Origin: an uncultured Eubacterium sp.
GTDB lineage: Bacteria; Bacillota; Clostridia; Lachnospirales; Lachnospiraceae
Reading direction: 5' to 3'
Assembly (NCBI GenBank): GCA_910586445.1
Contig: CAJUHV010000041.1
Coordinates: 1-33,578 of the forward strand
DNA: 33,578 nucleotides
Shown here: positions 7,763-17,141 of the stretch, in pieces
How positions within the stretch are numbered: the stretch's first letter is position 1
Layout of the letters: each line of letters opens with the position of its first letter
The notes under the pieces: generated by a model
The model's input: the letters and a program-made list of their open reading frames with translations, nothing else
What the model was told of the DNA's origin: nothing
Database searches by the model: none
Program-made: the position numbers and the translations under genes

Positions 7763-9655
7763 ATGGGCAGGAAGAAATGCAGGAGGACAGAGGAATTGGT
7801 CATACAGAACATTTTATTCCCGGAAATCGGGAAATGCACTGAGCAGGAACTGTATTTCAGGCAGGAGGAAGAATACAGGGGATACAGGATCATCGATGAA
7901 AAAAAGCAGAAGGCCGGACGGATTTATACCGCAAAGAAAGCTGCTTATTCTTACAGTGAGAGGCATTTAACGCTGAAAAAGGGAGAGTGCATTGTATTTG
8001 ACACCTATTTTAACGGATTTTCAATTGATAAATGGAAGAAGTACACGATCCTGGACAACCTGCAGCTCTGCCTCACACTGCAGGGAAAATTAAAGGTAAC
8101 GTTGGTAAGCAAACAGAGAATGCATGGACATGTGGTTGAAAAAGTGCTCAGTGAAACAGCTGTCGATTGTGCCAAACAGCAGGAATGGGATTTTGCATAT
8201 GACATACAATCTGCAAAAGGGATGCTGGCATTTAAATTAGAAGCGGCGCAAGACAGCATATTTTATTCCGGCGCATACTGCAGCACGATTCCTGACAGCC
8301 GCCTTAGAAACATAAGGCTGGGCGTCGGCATCTGCACATTCCGGCGGGAGGAGTATGTCAGAAAGAATCTGAAGATACTGCGCAGCAGCATACTGGAAAA
8401 TGAAGGCTCTCCGTTATATGGGCGCATGGAAGTGTTTATCGCGGATAACGGACGGACATTAGAGACGCAGGGAATGGAGACGCAGGGAATCCACATCTAT
8501 CCGAACCGCAATCTGGGAGGATCAGGCGGATTTACGAGAGCCCTGATCGAAATGAAAAAAAGCAGCAGGCACCGCGGGATCACACATGCCCTGCTGATGG
8601 ATGACGATGTTGTGATCGAGCCGGAGGCACTGGCAAAAACATATGCGGTGCTGGCACTGGCGAAAGAGGATTACGCCGGGGCATTTATCGGCGGCGCAAT
8701 GCTGCGGCTGGACCGGCAGGCAGTGCAGGCGGAGGCCGGCGCAGCATGGAACATGGGATTTTTATATTCCATGAAGGCGGGGCTGGAGCTGGAAAGCTGT
8801 GAGGCGTGCCTGCTTAATGAGGTCGAGGAGTCGGCAGAATACAATGCATGGTGGTACTGCTGCTTTCCTCTGGAAGTCGTTACGGAAGAAAACCTCCCGC
8901 TCCCGTTATTTATACGGGGAGATGACGTGGAATACGGCATTAGGAATATGAAGCAGCTCATACTTATGAACGGGATCTGTGTCTGGCACGAGCCGTTTGA
9001 GAACAAGTATTCTTCTTTCTTAGAGTACTATATCATACGAAACCAGCTGATCACAAATGCGTTCCACTGCCCGGAATTTGGAGCCGGGCAGCTGAACCGG
9101 ATCATGCTTTCGCACTGCCTGAGGGAGATCACGTACTACCGCTATAAAAACGTGGACCTGTACCTGCAGGGAATTAAAGATTTTATGAAAGGGCCTAGGT
9201 GGCTGATGGCGCAGGACGGGGAGAAGCTGCACGGGAAAGTGATGCAGGCGGGGTATCAGGCGGTTGCTCTGAATGAACTGGATATGGGATTTTATTATCG
9301 GGATTATGAAAAGAGCAGGAAGGACTACGGGCAGCACAGCTCGCGGAAAAAGAGATTCCTGACATTAAACGGCCTGCTGCTGCCGGCGGAGGATGAGAAT
9401 GTGGCACCGATGGCAGCAGCAATCGGGGTGCATTTTTACCGGAAAAAGCGTGTGATGCATTATGACGAGGCAGGCGGGAAGGCGTTTATTACGGAGAGAT
9501 CCTTTGTGATGACTATAAAATATATCTGCCGGGTGGCAGCGATGTGCTTTGTGAACAGGGTGAAGTGGGACAGGGCTGTAAGGAAATACAGGCTGCATGG
9601 GAAGAAATTGAGGAGGCTGGGATTTTGGAAGGAGTATCTGGGGTTAAGAGGCTGA
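7763..9655 (+). CDS. GlfT2-like galactofuranosyltransferase-type GT2, copy B
   Basis: 630 residues, colinear with copy A: DTYFNGFSIDKWKKYTIL in the N-terminal domain, then ADNGRTL, PNRNLGGSGGFTR, LMDDDVVIE (Asp280-282), NAWWYCCFP, RGDDVEYGIRN (Asp387-388) and ICVWHEP. Two such enzymes in tandem suggest two linkages of one furanosyl (or similar) polymer, or initiation versus elongation as in mycobacterial GlfT1/GlfT2; the division is inference. Start is uncertain: the ATG at 7763 has no good ribosome site, whereas an in-frame TTG at 7796 has AGGAGG 9 nt upstream and would remove 11 residues. A 15-bp tandem duplication (8462-8491, ETQGM-ETQGI) lies in the loop before the NRN motif. Confidence 0.85.
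   Translation: MGRKKCRRTEELVIQNILFPEIGKCTEQELYFRQEEEYRGYRIIDEKKQKAGRIYTAKKAAYSYSERHLTLKKGECIVFDTYFNGFSIDKWKKYTILDNLQLCLTLQGKLKVTLVSKQRMHGHVVEKVLSETAVDCAKQQEWDFAYDIQSAKGMLAFKLEAAQDSIFYSGAYCSTIPDSRLRNIRLGVGICTFRREEYVRKNLKILRSSILENEGSPLYGRMEVFIADNGRTLETQGMETQGIHIYPNRNLGGSGGFTRALIEMKKSSRHRGITHALLMDDDVVIEPEALAKTYAVLALAKEDYAGAFIGGAMLRLDRQAVQAEAGAAWNMGFLYSMKAGLELESCEACLLNEVEESAEYNAWWYCCFPLEVVTEENLPLPLFIRGDDVEYGIRNMKQLILMNGICVWHEPFENKYSSFLEYYIIRNQLITNAFHCPEFGAGQLNRIMLSHCLREITYYRYKNVDLYLQGIKDFMKGPRWLMAQDGEKLHGKVMQAGYQAVALNELDMGFYYRDYEKSRKDYGQHSSRKKRFLTLNGLLLPAEDENVAPMAAAIGVHFYRKKRVMHYDEAGGKAFITERSFVMTIKYICRVAAMCFVNRVKWDRAVRKYRLHGKKLRRLGFWKEYLGLRG
8462..8491. repeat. 15-bp tandem duplication in GlfT2-like copy B
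   Basis: Two adjacent copies of gagacgcagggaat followed by g or c encode ETQGM and ETQGI, in a loop just before the conserved Asn-Arg-Asn motif. The frame is kept. Confidence 0.88.
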
Positions 9656-9709
9656 GGAGGTTGGGGGTTGGAAGAAGTATTTGGGGGATAAAAGGAGAGT
9701 GGAATCTGC

Positions 9710-11367
9710 ATGAAAACGACATACAAAAAAAGCAGTGATTTTCGAAGCAGCCTGAGAAATACACTTAACAAAATCCACCGTAAATGCTGCCCGCCGGCTT
9801 CATGTCGGATGGATAGTCCGAAAACATCTCTGATCGTGCAGCAGAGGCTTCCTGCACTGGCTAGAATGAGCATGGAAGACCAGAAAGAACATATCATGCC
9901 GCTGCAGGTTATAAAAAGGATGGAAAATCTAAAATTAAGTGAAAATGATTTATTATGGCCAGAGAAATGCGAAGAAGAGATCTGCAGCTTGTTTTTGAAC
10001 TGCGATGTGGAGGATCATAAAAAACAGGCTCTATTTACAGGAAACACGGCAGGAGAGCTCAACGCATTTCTTCTTAAACATGCCGGGATGACAGTCCTTG
10101 TACAGAGCAGGGAGGTATTCATCGATGAAACGATTCTGGTGCCTGATTATACGTTCCTCAAAGGTGAGAGCACGATTCTTAGGGGGGGGGTAAGATAGGT
10201 GTAGTATTTTATCTGGCCGGGAGGAATCATGCGTCAGTGACAGGATTTACGATAGATGGAAATTTTTTATACGGCATTTATATTTCTGATTCAAGAGATA
10301 TTATGGTCTGCGGCAACACATTCCGGCATATCGCCAGAAAGCCGGTTACTGTAACCGGAAACAGTGCAAGGATCATGGTCTGTGGGTGTGTTTTTGAGGA
10401 AAACGGGCAGGGAGGCATACAGATCAATGGAAATGCAGCGGATGTGCTGATCGAAGGGAATGTGATTGAAGGCAGCCAGTGTTCAGACAACTGGTCAGCC
10501 GGAATCGTGCTGACGGCAAACGGCATTCCAGATACTGCCGGTGACGGGAACAGCCGTTTGAGCATAACAATGGACAGGGAGCGGATGTTATATGACATGC
10601 TGTCTGCTCCGTGCAGGATTGTGATGCGAAACAATATCATATCGCACAATAACTCATCGGGAATCTACTGCTTTGGCCCATATATGGTGTACATAACACA
10701 CAACCAGATCGTTGGGAATGACAAAGAGGGGATCTGCTTGGATTTTGGGACGCTTGGGGGCTATGCTGCGTATAATGACGTGATGCGAAACGGCGGACGC
10801 ACAAGGCAGACGGACAGGGATCTGGAACATGATTTTGTTCTGGAAATAGGCCGCTTAGAAGATGGTTCGTCACCTGCGAAGCTGCCGGGCATATCGATCG
10901 ATAATTCTGCCTATAACATGATTTACAATAATCGGATTGAAGAAAACTGCGGCAGCGGCGTGAAGATGGTGCGGACAGGCATACGCAATATTATATCTAC
11001 GAATATAATTAATGGAAATAATCAGGGGCAGAACAGCAGGTTTCATTTTTTCGGCATAGAGCTGGCCAATACGGCAGCAGATTTTGTGGAGGCCGGCATG
11101 GATTACAGGCCTGATTATGAAAATATCATATGCAGGAATATGATTACCGGCAGGCATTACGCAGGTGTTTTTCTGGCCGAAGAGGTTTATATGAATGACC
11201 TGTTTGATAATGTGATTTTAGATGCTTCGGAATGGTCTATGGAGTGTATCAGCCGGATGAAAAATAATACGCTGAACAACCTGTCACAGGTGCCGAGCCG
11301 GGGGATTCCGCTGTCGGCAGCTTCTTTTGAGGCAGTTTTTGTGCCGGGGATGGTACCTCTGGAATAA
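9710..11367 (+). CDS. Right-handed beta-helix protein, out of frame at a G9 run
   Basis: Two reading frames make one protein. 9710-10198 ends LKGESTILRGGVR-stop; the next frame continues from the same point as GGKIGVVFYLAGRNHASVTGF and runs to 11367. The break is the nine G at 10182-10190. Ten G (or seven) would join them into about 552 residues. After a charged N-terminal 90 residues come many parallel beta-helix coils (GFTIDGNFLYGIYIS, IMVCGNTFRHIA, VLIEGNVIEGS, YITHNQIVGN, IICRNMITG), as in Pectate_lyase_3/NosD-type proteins. Such folds occur in polysaccharide lyases, C5-epimerases and tailspikes. No signal peptide or membrane segment is seen. AAGGAGAG lies 10 nt before the ATG. As read, only a 162-residue fragment lacking the helix would be made. 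A substrate cannot be named. Confidence 0.8.
10182..10190. repeat. Poly-G tract 1 (G9), frame-breaking
   Basis: Nine consecutive G at codons 158-161 of the beta-helix gene. With nine, translation stops at 10196-10198; with ten or seven, the downstream helix is in frame. This is typical of a slipped-strand contingency tract. Confidence 0.92.
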
Positions 11368-11614
11368 AGAAACAGTGTGAGAATGCTTGAATGTGTGATC
11401 GAAAAAGTGCTTTGTCAAATTCTTAGGAGAGAGGACTGGAGGCAATGAGCCGGATGAGCAGACTAGTTTGAAAAGTCTTTGAAAGTATAGACGGACTTGG
11501 GACACTGTTTTTAGGACGGATTACTTAGGCTTGGACTAGCCTGCATTTGGGATAGGGATGTACGTGCTGATACAGATTGTGTTTTGATGTGCAGGATTAA
11601 TGAGGGATATGAAT
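11368..11614. other. Intergenic gap without a recognisable gene
   Basis: About 245 bp between the beta-helix gene and the GT-C gene, longer than most spacers here. I see no convincing ORF, terminator hairpin or promoter. It marks the change to clearly lower GC content, so it may be a junction between segments of different origin. Confidence 0.5.
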
Positions 11615-13708
11615 ATGACAAAAGTATGGTTTCGTAGGATTATACATCATAAAAGTATTTTTTTTATTGTTTTAACAGCGGTAATTCTGGAAGTAGCAGT
11701 GTGCAATTATAGAACCTGGCAGATGAAGGACTGGAAACCCTATGATATGATCGAAAACAATTCGTTTCAATTGAAAGACGGTCAACATTATGATTTAAGC
11801 CAAAGTGCGATTATTGCACCTTTTCGTAAAGACGGTTGGTGTGATGTGACTGCTTTTGACCGGCGAGATGGTATGCGTGCTGAGAATCTTTATCTGTTAT
11901 GCCGTTATCTGGATTCAAATGGCCGGCCTTTGGAAGAAAGCTATGTTGAGGTATCCATAAAGATCAGAGATGACGGGAATGAATTAAGCTATCAATTACC
12001 AGATCGAACCATTGTTTCGAAAATCGAAAGGACACAGTATAACCGATTAAATCCCAGCGGGAGCTTGAAGGGGCTTGAATTAGCTTTTTCAAGGACGCAG
12101 CCGGATATAGGGGCAGTGGAGATTTTAGAGTGTCAGTTTAACTGCCCAGTGCCTTTGCAGCTGTCTGCTGTTCGGTTTTTGTTTCTGCTGCTTTTTATTC
12201 TGCTGCTTTATTATTTGAGGCCGGGTTCACCAGTTTATCTGATTAAGTTTGAAGACTGTTTTCGTTGGAAAAAAACAGCCGTTATCTTGGTCATGGCATT
12301 TTGTATGGTATTTTCAGCTTTTTTTGCAAATGTAAACCCCCAGTACAGTATTGAAAATTATCGTGTGCAGTATCATGAATTGACAGAGGCTCTATTAGAC
12401 GGGCATGTATATTTGAACGAAGAACCGTCTGAAGAATTGAAAGCAATGGGGAATCCTTATGATACGCACTTGAGGGATATGACAGTAGAACGATGGAATC
12501 TGGACTGGGCTTACTATAATGGAAAGTACTATGTTTATTTTGGGATTGTGCCTGTGCTGGTTAATTTTCTGCCATATTATGTATTGACAGGCAGACATCT
12601 GCCGGTTCCTGTATCGGTATCTTTTTTTGGATTTTTTTATATTTTGGGCTGCTTTGTGTTCTTATGGTCTTTATTCAAAAGATTCTTTGGGAAAGCGCCT
12701 TTTGTCTATTATTTTTACAGCAGCAGCATGCTTTTGTTTTGTTCGGGAATGTTTTATGCATTTCGGGGACCGGCTTTTTATGGACTTCCAATATTGGCAG
12801 CAGCAGCATTTTCGATCTGGGGACTATGGTTTTGGCAGAGTGCGGCAGATCAAAACGGCTCTGTGATTAGGGTTATGTTTGGTTCCTTTTGTATTGCGCT
12901 GACGGCAGGCTGCAGGCCGCAGTTTTTGATTGTTTCAGTGTCCGCCTTATTGTTGTTTAAGGATTTTATTTTTGACAAAAAATATCTGTTTTCTAAAAAG
13001 GGATATAAGTTTTTTGCAGCGCTTATATGTCCGGCAGCGATAATTGCAGCTGGTATTATGTTTTATAATTTTATTCGGTTTGGTTCAGTTTTTGATTTTG
13101 GAGCAAATTATAACCTTACAACAAATGATATGACACAGCGGGGATGGCATGTGGACCGTACGATGCTAGGATTTTTTACATATTTATTTGAGCCTGCGAA
13201 ATTGAGTGCGGTGTTTCCTTTTATATTGGATTCTGTGGTGCCGGGAGAAAGTAGGATTGCGTATACAAATTATATGGGGATTACAATATTTGAAGGAAAC
13301 TTTGGAGGCATTGTATTTAACCACCCTATTTTGATTCTGCCTTTTATTATGCTGCTGATCAGAAAATACTGTAAGAAGCGTGTATACATGCTGAGCACTT
13401 TTTTTACCTGTTCGGCGGTGGTTATTTTGTTTATGGATACCCAGATGGCAGGGCTGGTTGGGCGATATTTGATGGATTTTGGATGGATGCTCTGTCTTGC
13501 TGCAATTTTATTGATGTCGTCGGTTGAAGAAAACAGCTGTGACAGAACTTTGAAGATATTTATGCGAACAGGAGTTTTGGTCAGTATTTTTTGGGGATTT
13601 TTATATGAATTTTTATTGGCTTTTAATATTCATACAAATTCTGTAATGCGGGAGTTTTGTCCAGATTTCTATTATAAGGTACAGTCTGCAGTAGAATTTT
13701 GGCTGTAA
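11615..13708 (+). CDS. Polytopic GT-C-like membrane glycosyltransferase
   Basis: 697 residues. TM1 (SIFFIVLTAVILEVAVC) is followed by an extracytoplasmic domain of about 150 residues, then 10 or more hydrophobic segments (for example FLFLLLFILLLYYL, VILVMAFCMVFSAFF, VLVNFLPYYVL, FFAALICPAAIIAAGIMF). The conserved-looking stretches WNLDWAYYNGKYYVYFGIVPVL and LTAGCRPQFLIVS recall GT-C enzymes of capsule loci that use polyprenyl-phosphate sugars outside the membrane; the assignment rests on topology and feel rather than a diagnostic motif. Start: the ATG at 11615 has GAGGGA 7 nt upstream; in-frame ATGs at 11600 and 11609 are poorly spaced. Followed closely by a polyprenyl-phosphate GT2, its natural partner. 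Sequence is AT-richer than the genes before 11.4 kb. Confidence 0.65.
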   Translation: MTKVWFRRIIHHKSIFFIVLTAVILEVAVCNYRTWQMKDWKPYDMIENNSFQLKDGQHYDLSQSAIIAPFRKDGWCDVTAFDRRDGMRAENLYLLCRYLDSNGRPLEESYVEVSIKIRDDGNELSYQLPDRTIVSKIERTQYNRLNPSGSLKGLELAFSRTQPDIGAVEILECQFNCPVPLQLSAVRFLFLLLFILLLYYLRPGSPVYLIKFEDCFRWKKTAVILVMAFCMVFSAFFANVNPQYSIENYRVQYHELTEALLDGHVYLNEEPSEELKAMGNPYDTHLRDMTVERWNLDWAYYNGKYYVYFGIVPVLVNFLPYYVLTGRHLPVPVSVSFFGFFYILGCFVFLWSLFKRFFGKAPFVYYFYSSSMLLFCSGMFYAFRGPAFYGLPILAAAAFSIWGLWFWQSAADQNGSVIRVMFGSFCIALTAGCRPQFLIVSVSALLLFKDFIFDKKYLFSKKGYKFFAALICPAAIIAAGIMFYNFIRFGSVFDFGANYNLTTNDMTQRGWHVDRTMLGFFTYLFEPAKLSAVFPFILDSVVPGESRIAYTNYMGITIFEGNFGGIVFNHPILILPFIMLLIRKYCKKRVYMLSTFFTCSAVVILFMDTQMAGLVGRYLMDFGWMLCLAAILLMSSVEENSCDRTLKIFMRTGVLVSIFWGFLYEFLLAFNIHTNSVMREFCPDFYYKVQSAVEFWL

Positions 13709-13756
13709 CAGGGAAAATTTATGAAAACGAAAGAATGATAGGGAGTACATGCAATT

Positions 13757-14713
13757 ATGGATAAAATAGCTGTCTTAATTCCTTGCTACAATGAAGAGAA
13801 AACAATTAAGAAAGTAATCCGAGATTTTAAAGAAAGCCTGCCGGATGCGGTGATTTATGTATATGATAATAATTCACAGGATCATACGACTGTCATTGCA
13901 CAGCAGGAAGGAGTGGTTGTAAGAAAGGAATTTAAGCAGGGAAAAGGAAATGTGATCCGGCGCATGTTCCGGGAAATTGATGCAGAAGTATATATTATGG
14001 TAGATGGTGATGATACATATCCGGCGCGCAGGGCAGCAGAAATGGCAGGGCTGGTTATGGAGCAGCAGTCGGATATGGTCATTGGTGACAGGCTGTCCAG
14101 TACATATTTTACGGAGAATAAAAGACCGTTCCATAATTTTGGCAATAATCTGGTCAGAAAAAGCATTAACTATCTATTCCATTCTTCGATTAAGGATATT
14201 ATGACAGGTTATCGGGCATTCAGCTATCAATTTGTAAAATCTTTTCCCGTGCTGTCTAAAGGTTTTGAAATAGAGACGGAGATGACTATTTTTGCTGTTG
14301 ACAGGAACATGAATGTAGACAATGTGGTTGTGGAGTATCAGGATCGGCCGGAAGGAAGTGAATCGAAATTAAATACATTTTCAGACGGCATAAAAGTGAT
14401 CGCCACGATTGTTCGTTTATATAAAAATTACAGACCGTTTCAATTTTTTAGTTTATTAGCAGCTGTATTTATGGTGATTAGTGTTGCTTTTTTTATACCT
14501 GTTTTGGTTGCTTATGTGCAGACTGGGACAGTAGAAAGATTTCCTACATTAATTGTCTGTGGATTTGTGATGCTGATGGCAATTCTTTTGTTTATTGCAG
14601 GAATTATATTGGCGACGCTGAGGGTAAAGGACAGGCATGATTTTGAATACCGCTTACAGCAGATTCATGCATTGAAAGCCCTTCAGAAAGAAGAACGTAA
14701 AACTGGTTCTTGA
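13757..14713 (+). CDS. Polyprenyl-phosphate GT2 glycosyltransferase with C-terminal TM hairpin
   Basis: 318 residues. The GT2 domain starts IAVLIPCYNEEKTI, with YDNNSQD, the nucleotide/metal site IMVDGDDTYPA, the IMTGYRAFS motif and GFEIETEMTIFA, all typical of dolichol/undecaprenyl-phosphate mannosyl- or glucosyltransferases (DPM1 type). Two membrane segments follow (FFSLLAAVFMVISVAFFIPVL and FVMLMAILLFIAGIILATL), then a basic tail. The likely reaction moves a hexose from a nucleotide sugar to undecaprenyl phosphate at the cytoplasmic face, feeding the GT-C proteins on either side. Sugar identity is unknown. It lies 48 bp after the first GT-C gene and 19 bp before the second. Confidence 0.87.
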   Translation: MDKIAVLIPCYNEEKTIKKVIRDFKESLPDAVIYVYDNNSQDHTTVIAQQEGVVVRKEFKQGKGNVIRRMFREIDAEVYIMVDGDDTYPARRAAEMAGLVMEQQSDMVIGDRLSSTYFTENKRPFHNFGNNLVRKSINYLFHSSIKDIMTGYRAFSYQFVKSFPVLSKGFEIETEMTIFAVDRNMNVDNVVVEYQDRPEGSESKLNTFSDGIKVIATIVRLYKNYRPFQFFSLLAAVFMVISVAFFIPVLVAYVQTGTVERFPTLIVCGFVMLMAILLFIAGIILATLRVKDRHDFEYRLQQIHALKALQKEERKTGS

Positions 14714-14732
14714 GAAAGTTCGGGGGAAGAGG

Positions 14733-17123
14733 ATGGAAGAGGTCACAAATAAAAAATATGGTTACTTTTTAGGCGTTTATCTCAGTTTTATGGTATTTCT
14801 GTTATTTTCAGGCTTGAATTTTAATGAGGGAATGGCAGTCGCTAAAATATCAATACTTTTTCTTCTGGCACTGTATTTATTTCGGAGTGTTAAGGCACAG
14901 GCTCTTGATTTTGAGAAGTGTGTGATTATGGCGTTTACTGTATTTTATTTTGTGCTTATGCTGCAGAGAGGCAAACTGCAGGGAGCGTATGGATTTGTCC
15001 ATATTCTATATGGTGCTGCTTTGATGATGCTTGCAGCTGTTTATTTTGTACGCAATTACCACCGGGTGCCTGTAAAAAAGTGGATGATAGAAAATAGTGC
15101 GATTTTATTAGTGCTTGCAGTTTTTATCCTGTTGTCAGTTGAGGTGCTTCATACATGGATTATGTGGGATGCCAGACAGTATTACGCAGATCCCGATGGC
15201 AGCATGGATATACAGGGGATTGTGGATAATTTTGATGCAGACTTTTCCGGCATTTATCAGCTGTATCTTTTAGGCCATGCGAGCCTGGGTTATTCTTTGT
15301 GGGTTATATTTTTTCAGCTTATAAGAGAAGGCCCGGCATCTGTGCATACCGCGGGTATTATTCTGGCATGTATTAGTATTTATTCTTTTTACCAGATATT
15401 GAGAAAAATACTTGGGTGTAAATATTCCAATCGAATGCTGGCTTTAGCGGCACTTCCGTATGCGGTTTCGCCATTTGTGCTTGGCATTGTTGAAAATGTA
15501 AATGTAGACCACGCTACGATGTATTTTGCTGTCATTTTCATAGCCTGTAGTTTATATCATTATGAGGCTTTGGAGCTGATTTTTGCGTTCTGCCTCTGTT
15601 TTACGAAGGAACCTGCTGTCATATATTATGCAGTTTATATCGTAGCGAAGATCATCTGTGAGTATTTGAAGGATAACGCATTTTCGGTTCGCAGGCTGAT
15701 GGTTTTTGGTTTTGGGAATATAAAGAATTATGTTTATGCGGCACCGGTTATTTTATGGGTCGTTTTGTATGCATTTAATTCAAACAGCATGTGGGGAAGC
15801 AGTAAGGCGGATCTGGCTTCTTGGAGAGGGCAGGGGATTAACACTTTTGGCATTGCTTCTAATGTGATTCTGGCAAAGCTGAAGCAGATATTTCTGCTTA
15901 ATTTTAACTGGCTGTTCTGGGTGATTATTTTATTGGTGATTATTATTTTTATAGCAGGCCGAGTTAAGGCAGACAAAGAGATATTGATGATGATCATACC
16001 AATATGCGCATTTGGCGCAGCGGTCCTTGTATTTGGATGTTTTTATATAACATGGGTTCATGTAAGATATGTGGTGCCTGTCATACCCGTTATTTATTTG
16101 CTGGCGGCTGCTGCATTGACAAAGTTGGATTTAAGGGGGATCAGGTTTTGGATTTGTAATCTCATGCTGGCTGTGCTGCTTTTGGTCCAGAGTTATTATG
16201 TAATTGACCCTGTTACAAAAGGTGTGTATCCATCTATTTCGGTGGGAAATGGAAAGATATATAGTATGCAGGTAAACGATGGGCCGAGGATTGCGGATGA
16301 TAAGCAGTTTCATGACAGCATTGTTTATAACAGGCAGTATATTTATTGGCCGGAAATGCTGGTACAGGCTCTTGCTGAGGCCGAGTACGATGAAAACATG
16401 CTGATTGTATGGCCGGATGGTCCAGACTGTCTGGTTTATTCGGTATTTGGCAGCTGGTCTTTGACATTGTGGGATAAAAAGGAAAAAAGGCTTGACTATT
16501 ATGACGAAAGTAGAGGCATTTCAGATGAATGCGTTGCATTGAAAGCCTGCAATGTTTCTAACATGGAAGAATATCTGGAAGATGAAAAAGTACTGTATCT
16601 GGTGCCTGGGTGGGCAGAGGCAGATCAAGGCTTTTTATCGGATGAACGGGTAAAAAAACAGATAATAAAGCGGGGAAAAGTTGATCATAAAGGATTTCAG
16701 CTCCAGTATATGGTGATGGATCTGGAGTATCACCTGCCTTTGGATGACGGTTATTATCATATTTCACCAAAGCTGGATGGGCAGGCAGAGCTTTCAGCAG
16801 ATAAGAAAGGCCTGCTGTTGGAAAAGGATGACAGGCCTGTTTTATTATCAGCTGTAAAAGGCAGGTATGAACTGGTTTTTGAAAAATACAAAGCTGCACT
16901 GGATGTGCCGAGCAATTATGTGGATGAAGATGGCTCTGTTGGAATATGGGAAAGAAATCATACAGAAGCACAAAAATGGATTATAGAGAAAACAGATCAG
17001 GGGTATATGATTTGCAATAAAGGGTATGCGCTGACGTATGATCTGGCTGAGAATTCTATATGGCTGTCAGAAAAAACAGGAGCAGAGAATCAACTGTGGA
17101 CATTTTCGAACGTCGAGAAGTAA
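14733..17123 (+). CDS. GT-C-like membrane protein with C-terminal ricin-type lectin domain
   Basis: 796 residues. Roughly the first 480 are polytopic (about 12 hydrophobic segments, such as LGVYLSFMVFLLFSGL and LFWVIILLVIIIFIAG), with an acidic loop after TM4 (MWDARQYYADPDGSMDIQG) where GT-C enzymes carry catalytic acids. Residues about 490-665 form a soluble, probably external domain (YIYWPEMLVQALAEAEYD, LYLVPGWAEADQG). From about residue 665 to the end is a ricin/beta-trefoil-like region: YYHISPKLDGQAELSAD, then two Q-x-W motifs, AQKWIIEK and NQLWTFSN, at repeat spacing. A lectin tail could hold the acceptor glycan near the active site (inference). The GT-C call rests on topology and neighbours. 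Confidence 0.68.
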   Translation: MEEVTNKKYGYFLGVYLSFMVFLLFSGLNFNEGMAVAKISILFLLALYLFRSVKAQALDFEKCVIMAFTVFYFVLMLQRGKLQGAYGFVHILYGAALMMLAAVYFVRNYHRVPVKKWMIENSAILLVLAVFILLSVEVLHTWIMWDARQYYADPDGSMDIQGIVDNFDADFSGIYQLYLLGHASLGYSLWVIFFQLIREGPASVHTAGIILACISIYSFYQILRKILGCKYSNRMLALAALPYAVSPFVLGIVENVNVDHATMYFAVIFIACSLYHYEALELIFAFCLCFTKEPAVIYYAVYIVAKIICEYLKDNAFSVRRLMVFGFGNIKNYVYAAPVILWVVLYAFNSNSMWGSSKADLASWRGQGINTFGIASNVILAKLKQIFLLNFNWLFWVIILLVIIIFIAGRVKADKEILMMIIPICAFGAAVLVFGCFYITWVHVRYVVPVIPVIYLLAAAALTKLDLRGIRFWICNLMLAVLLLVQSYYVIDPVTKGVYPSISVGNGKIYSMQVNDGPRIADDKQFHDSIVYNRQYIYWPEMLVQALAEAEYDENMLIVWPDGPDCLVYSVFGSWSLTLWDKKEKRLDYYDESRGISDECVALKACNVSNMEEYLEDEKVLYLVPGWAEADQGFLSDERVKKQIIKRGKVDHKGFQLQYMVMDLEYHLPLDDGYYHISPKLDGQAELSADKKGLLLEKDDRPVLLSAVKGRYELVFEKYKAALDVPSNYVDEDGSVGIWERNHTEAQKWIIEKTDQGYMICNKGYALTYDLAENSIWLSEKTGAENQLWTFSNVEK

Positions 17124-17141
17124 TGCGGTCTAGGAGGAAAA

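Noticed and set aside
10237..11367. Second half of the beta-helix gene as an independent gene from GTG 10237
   Set aside because: The frame is open and protein-like upstream of this GTG back to the poly-G run, with no ribosome site; it is the continuation of the first half.
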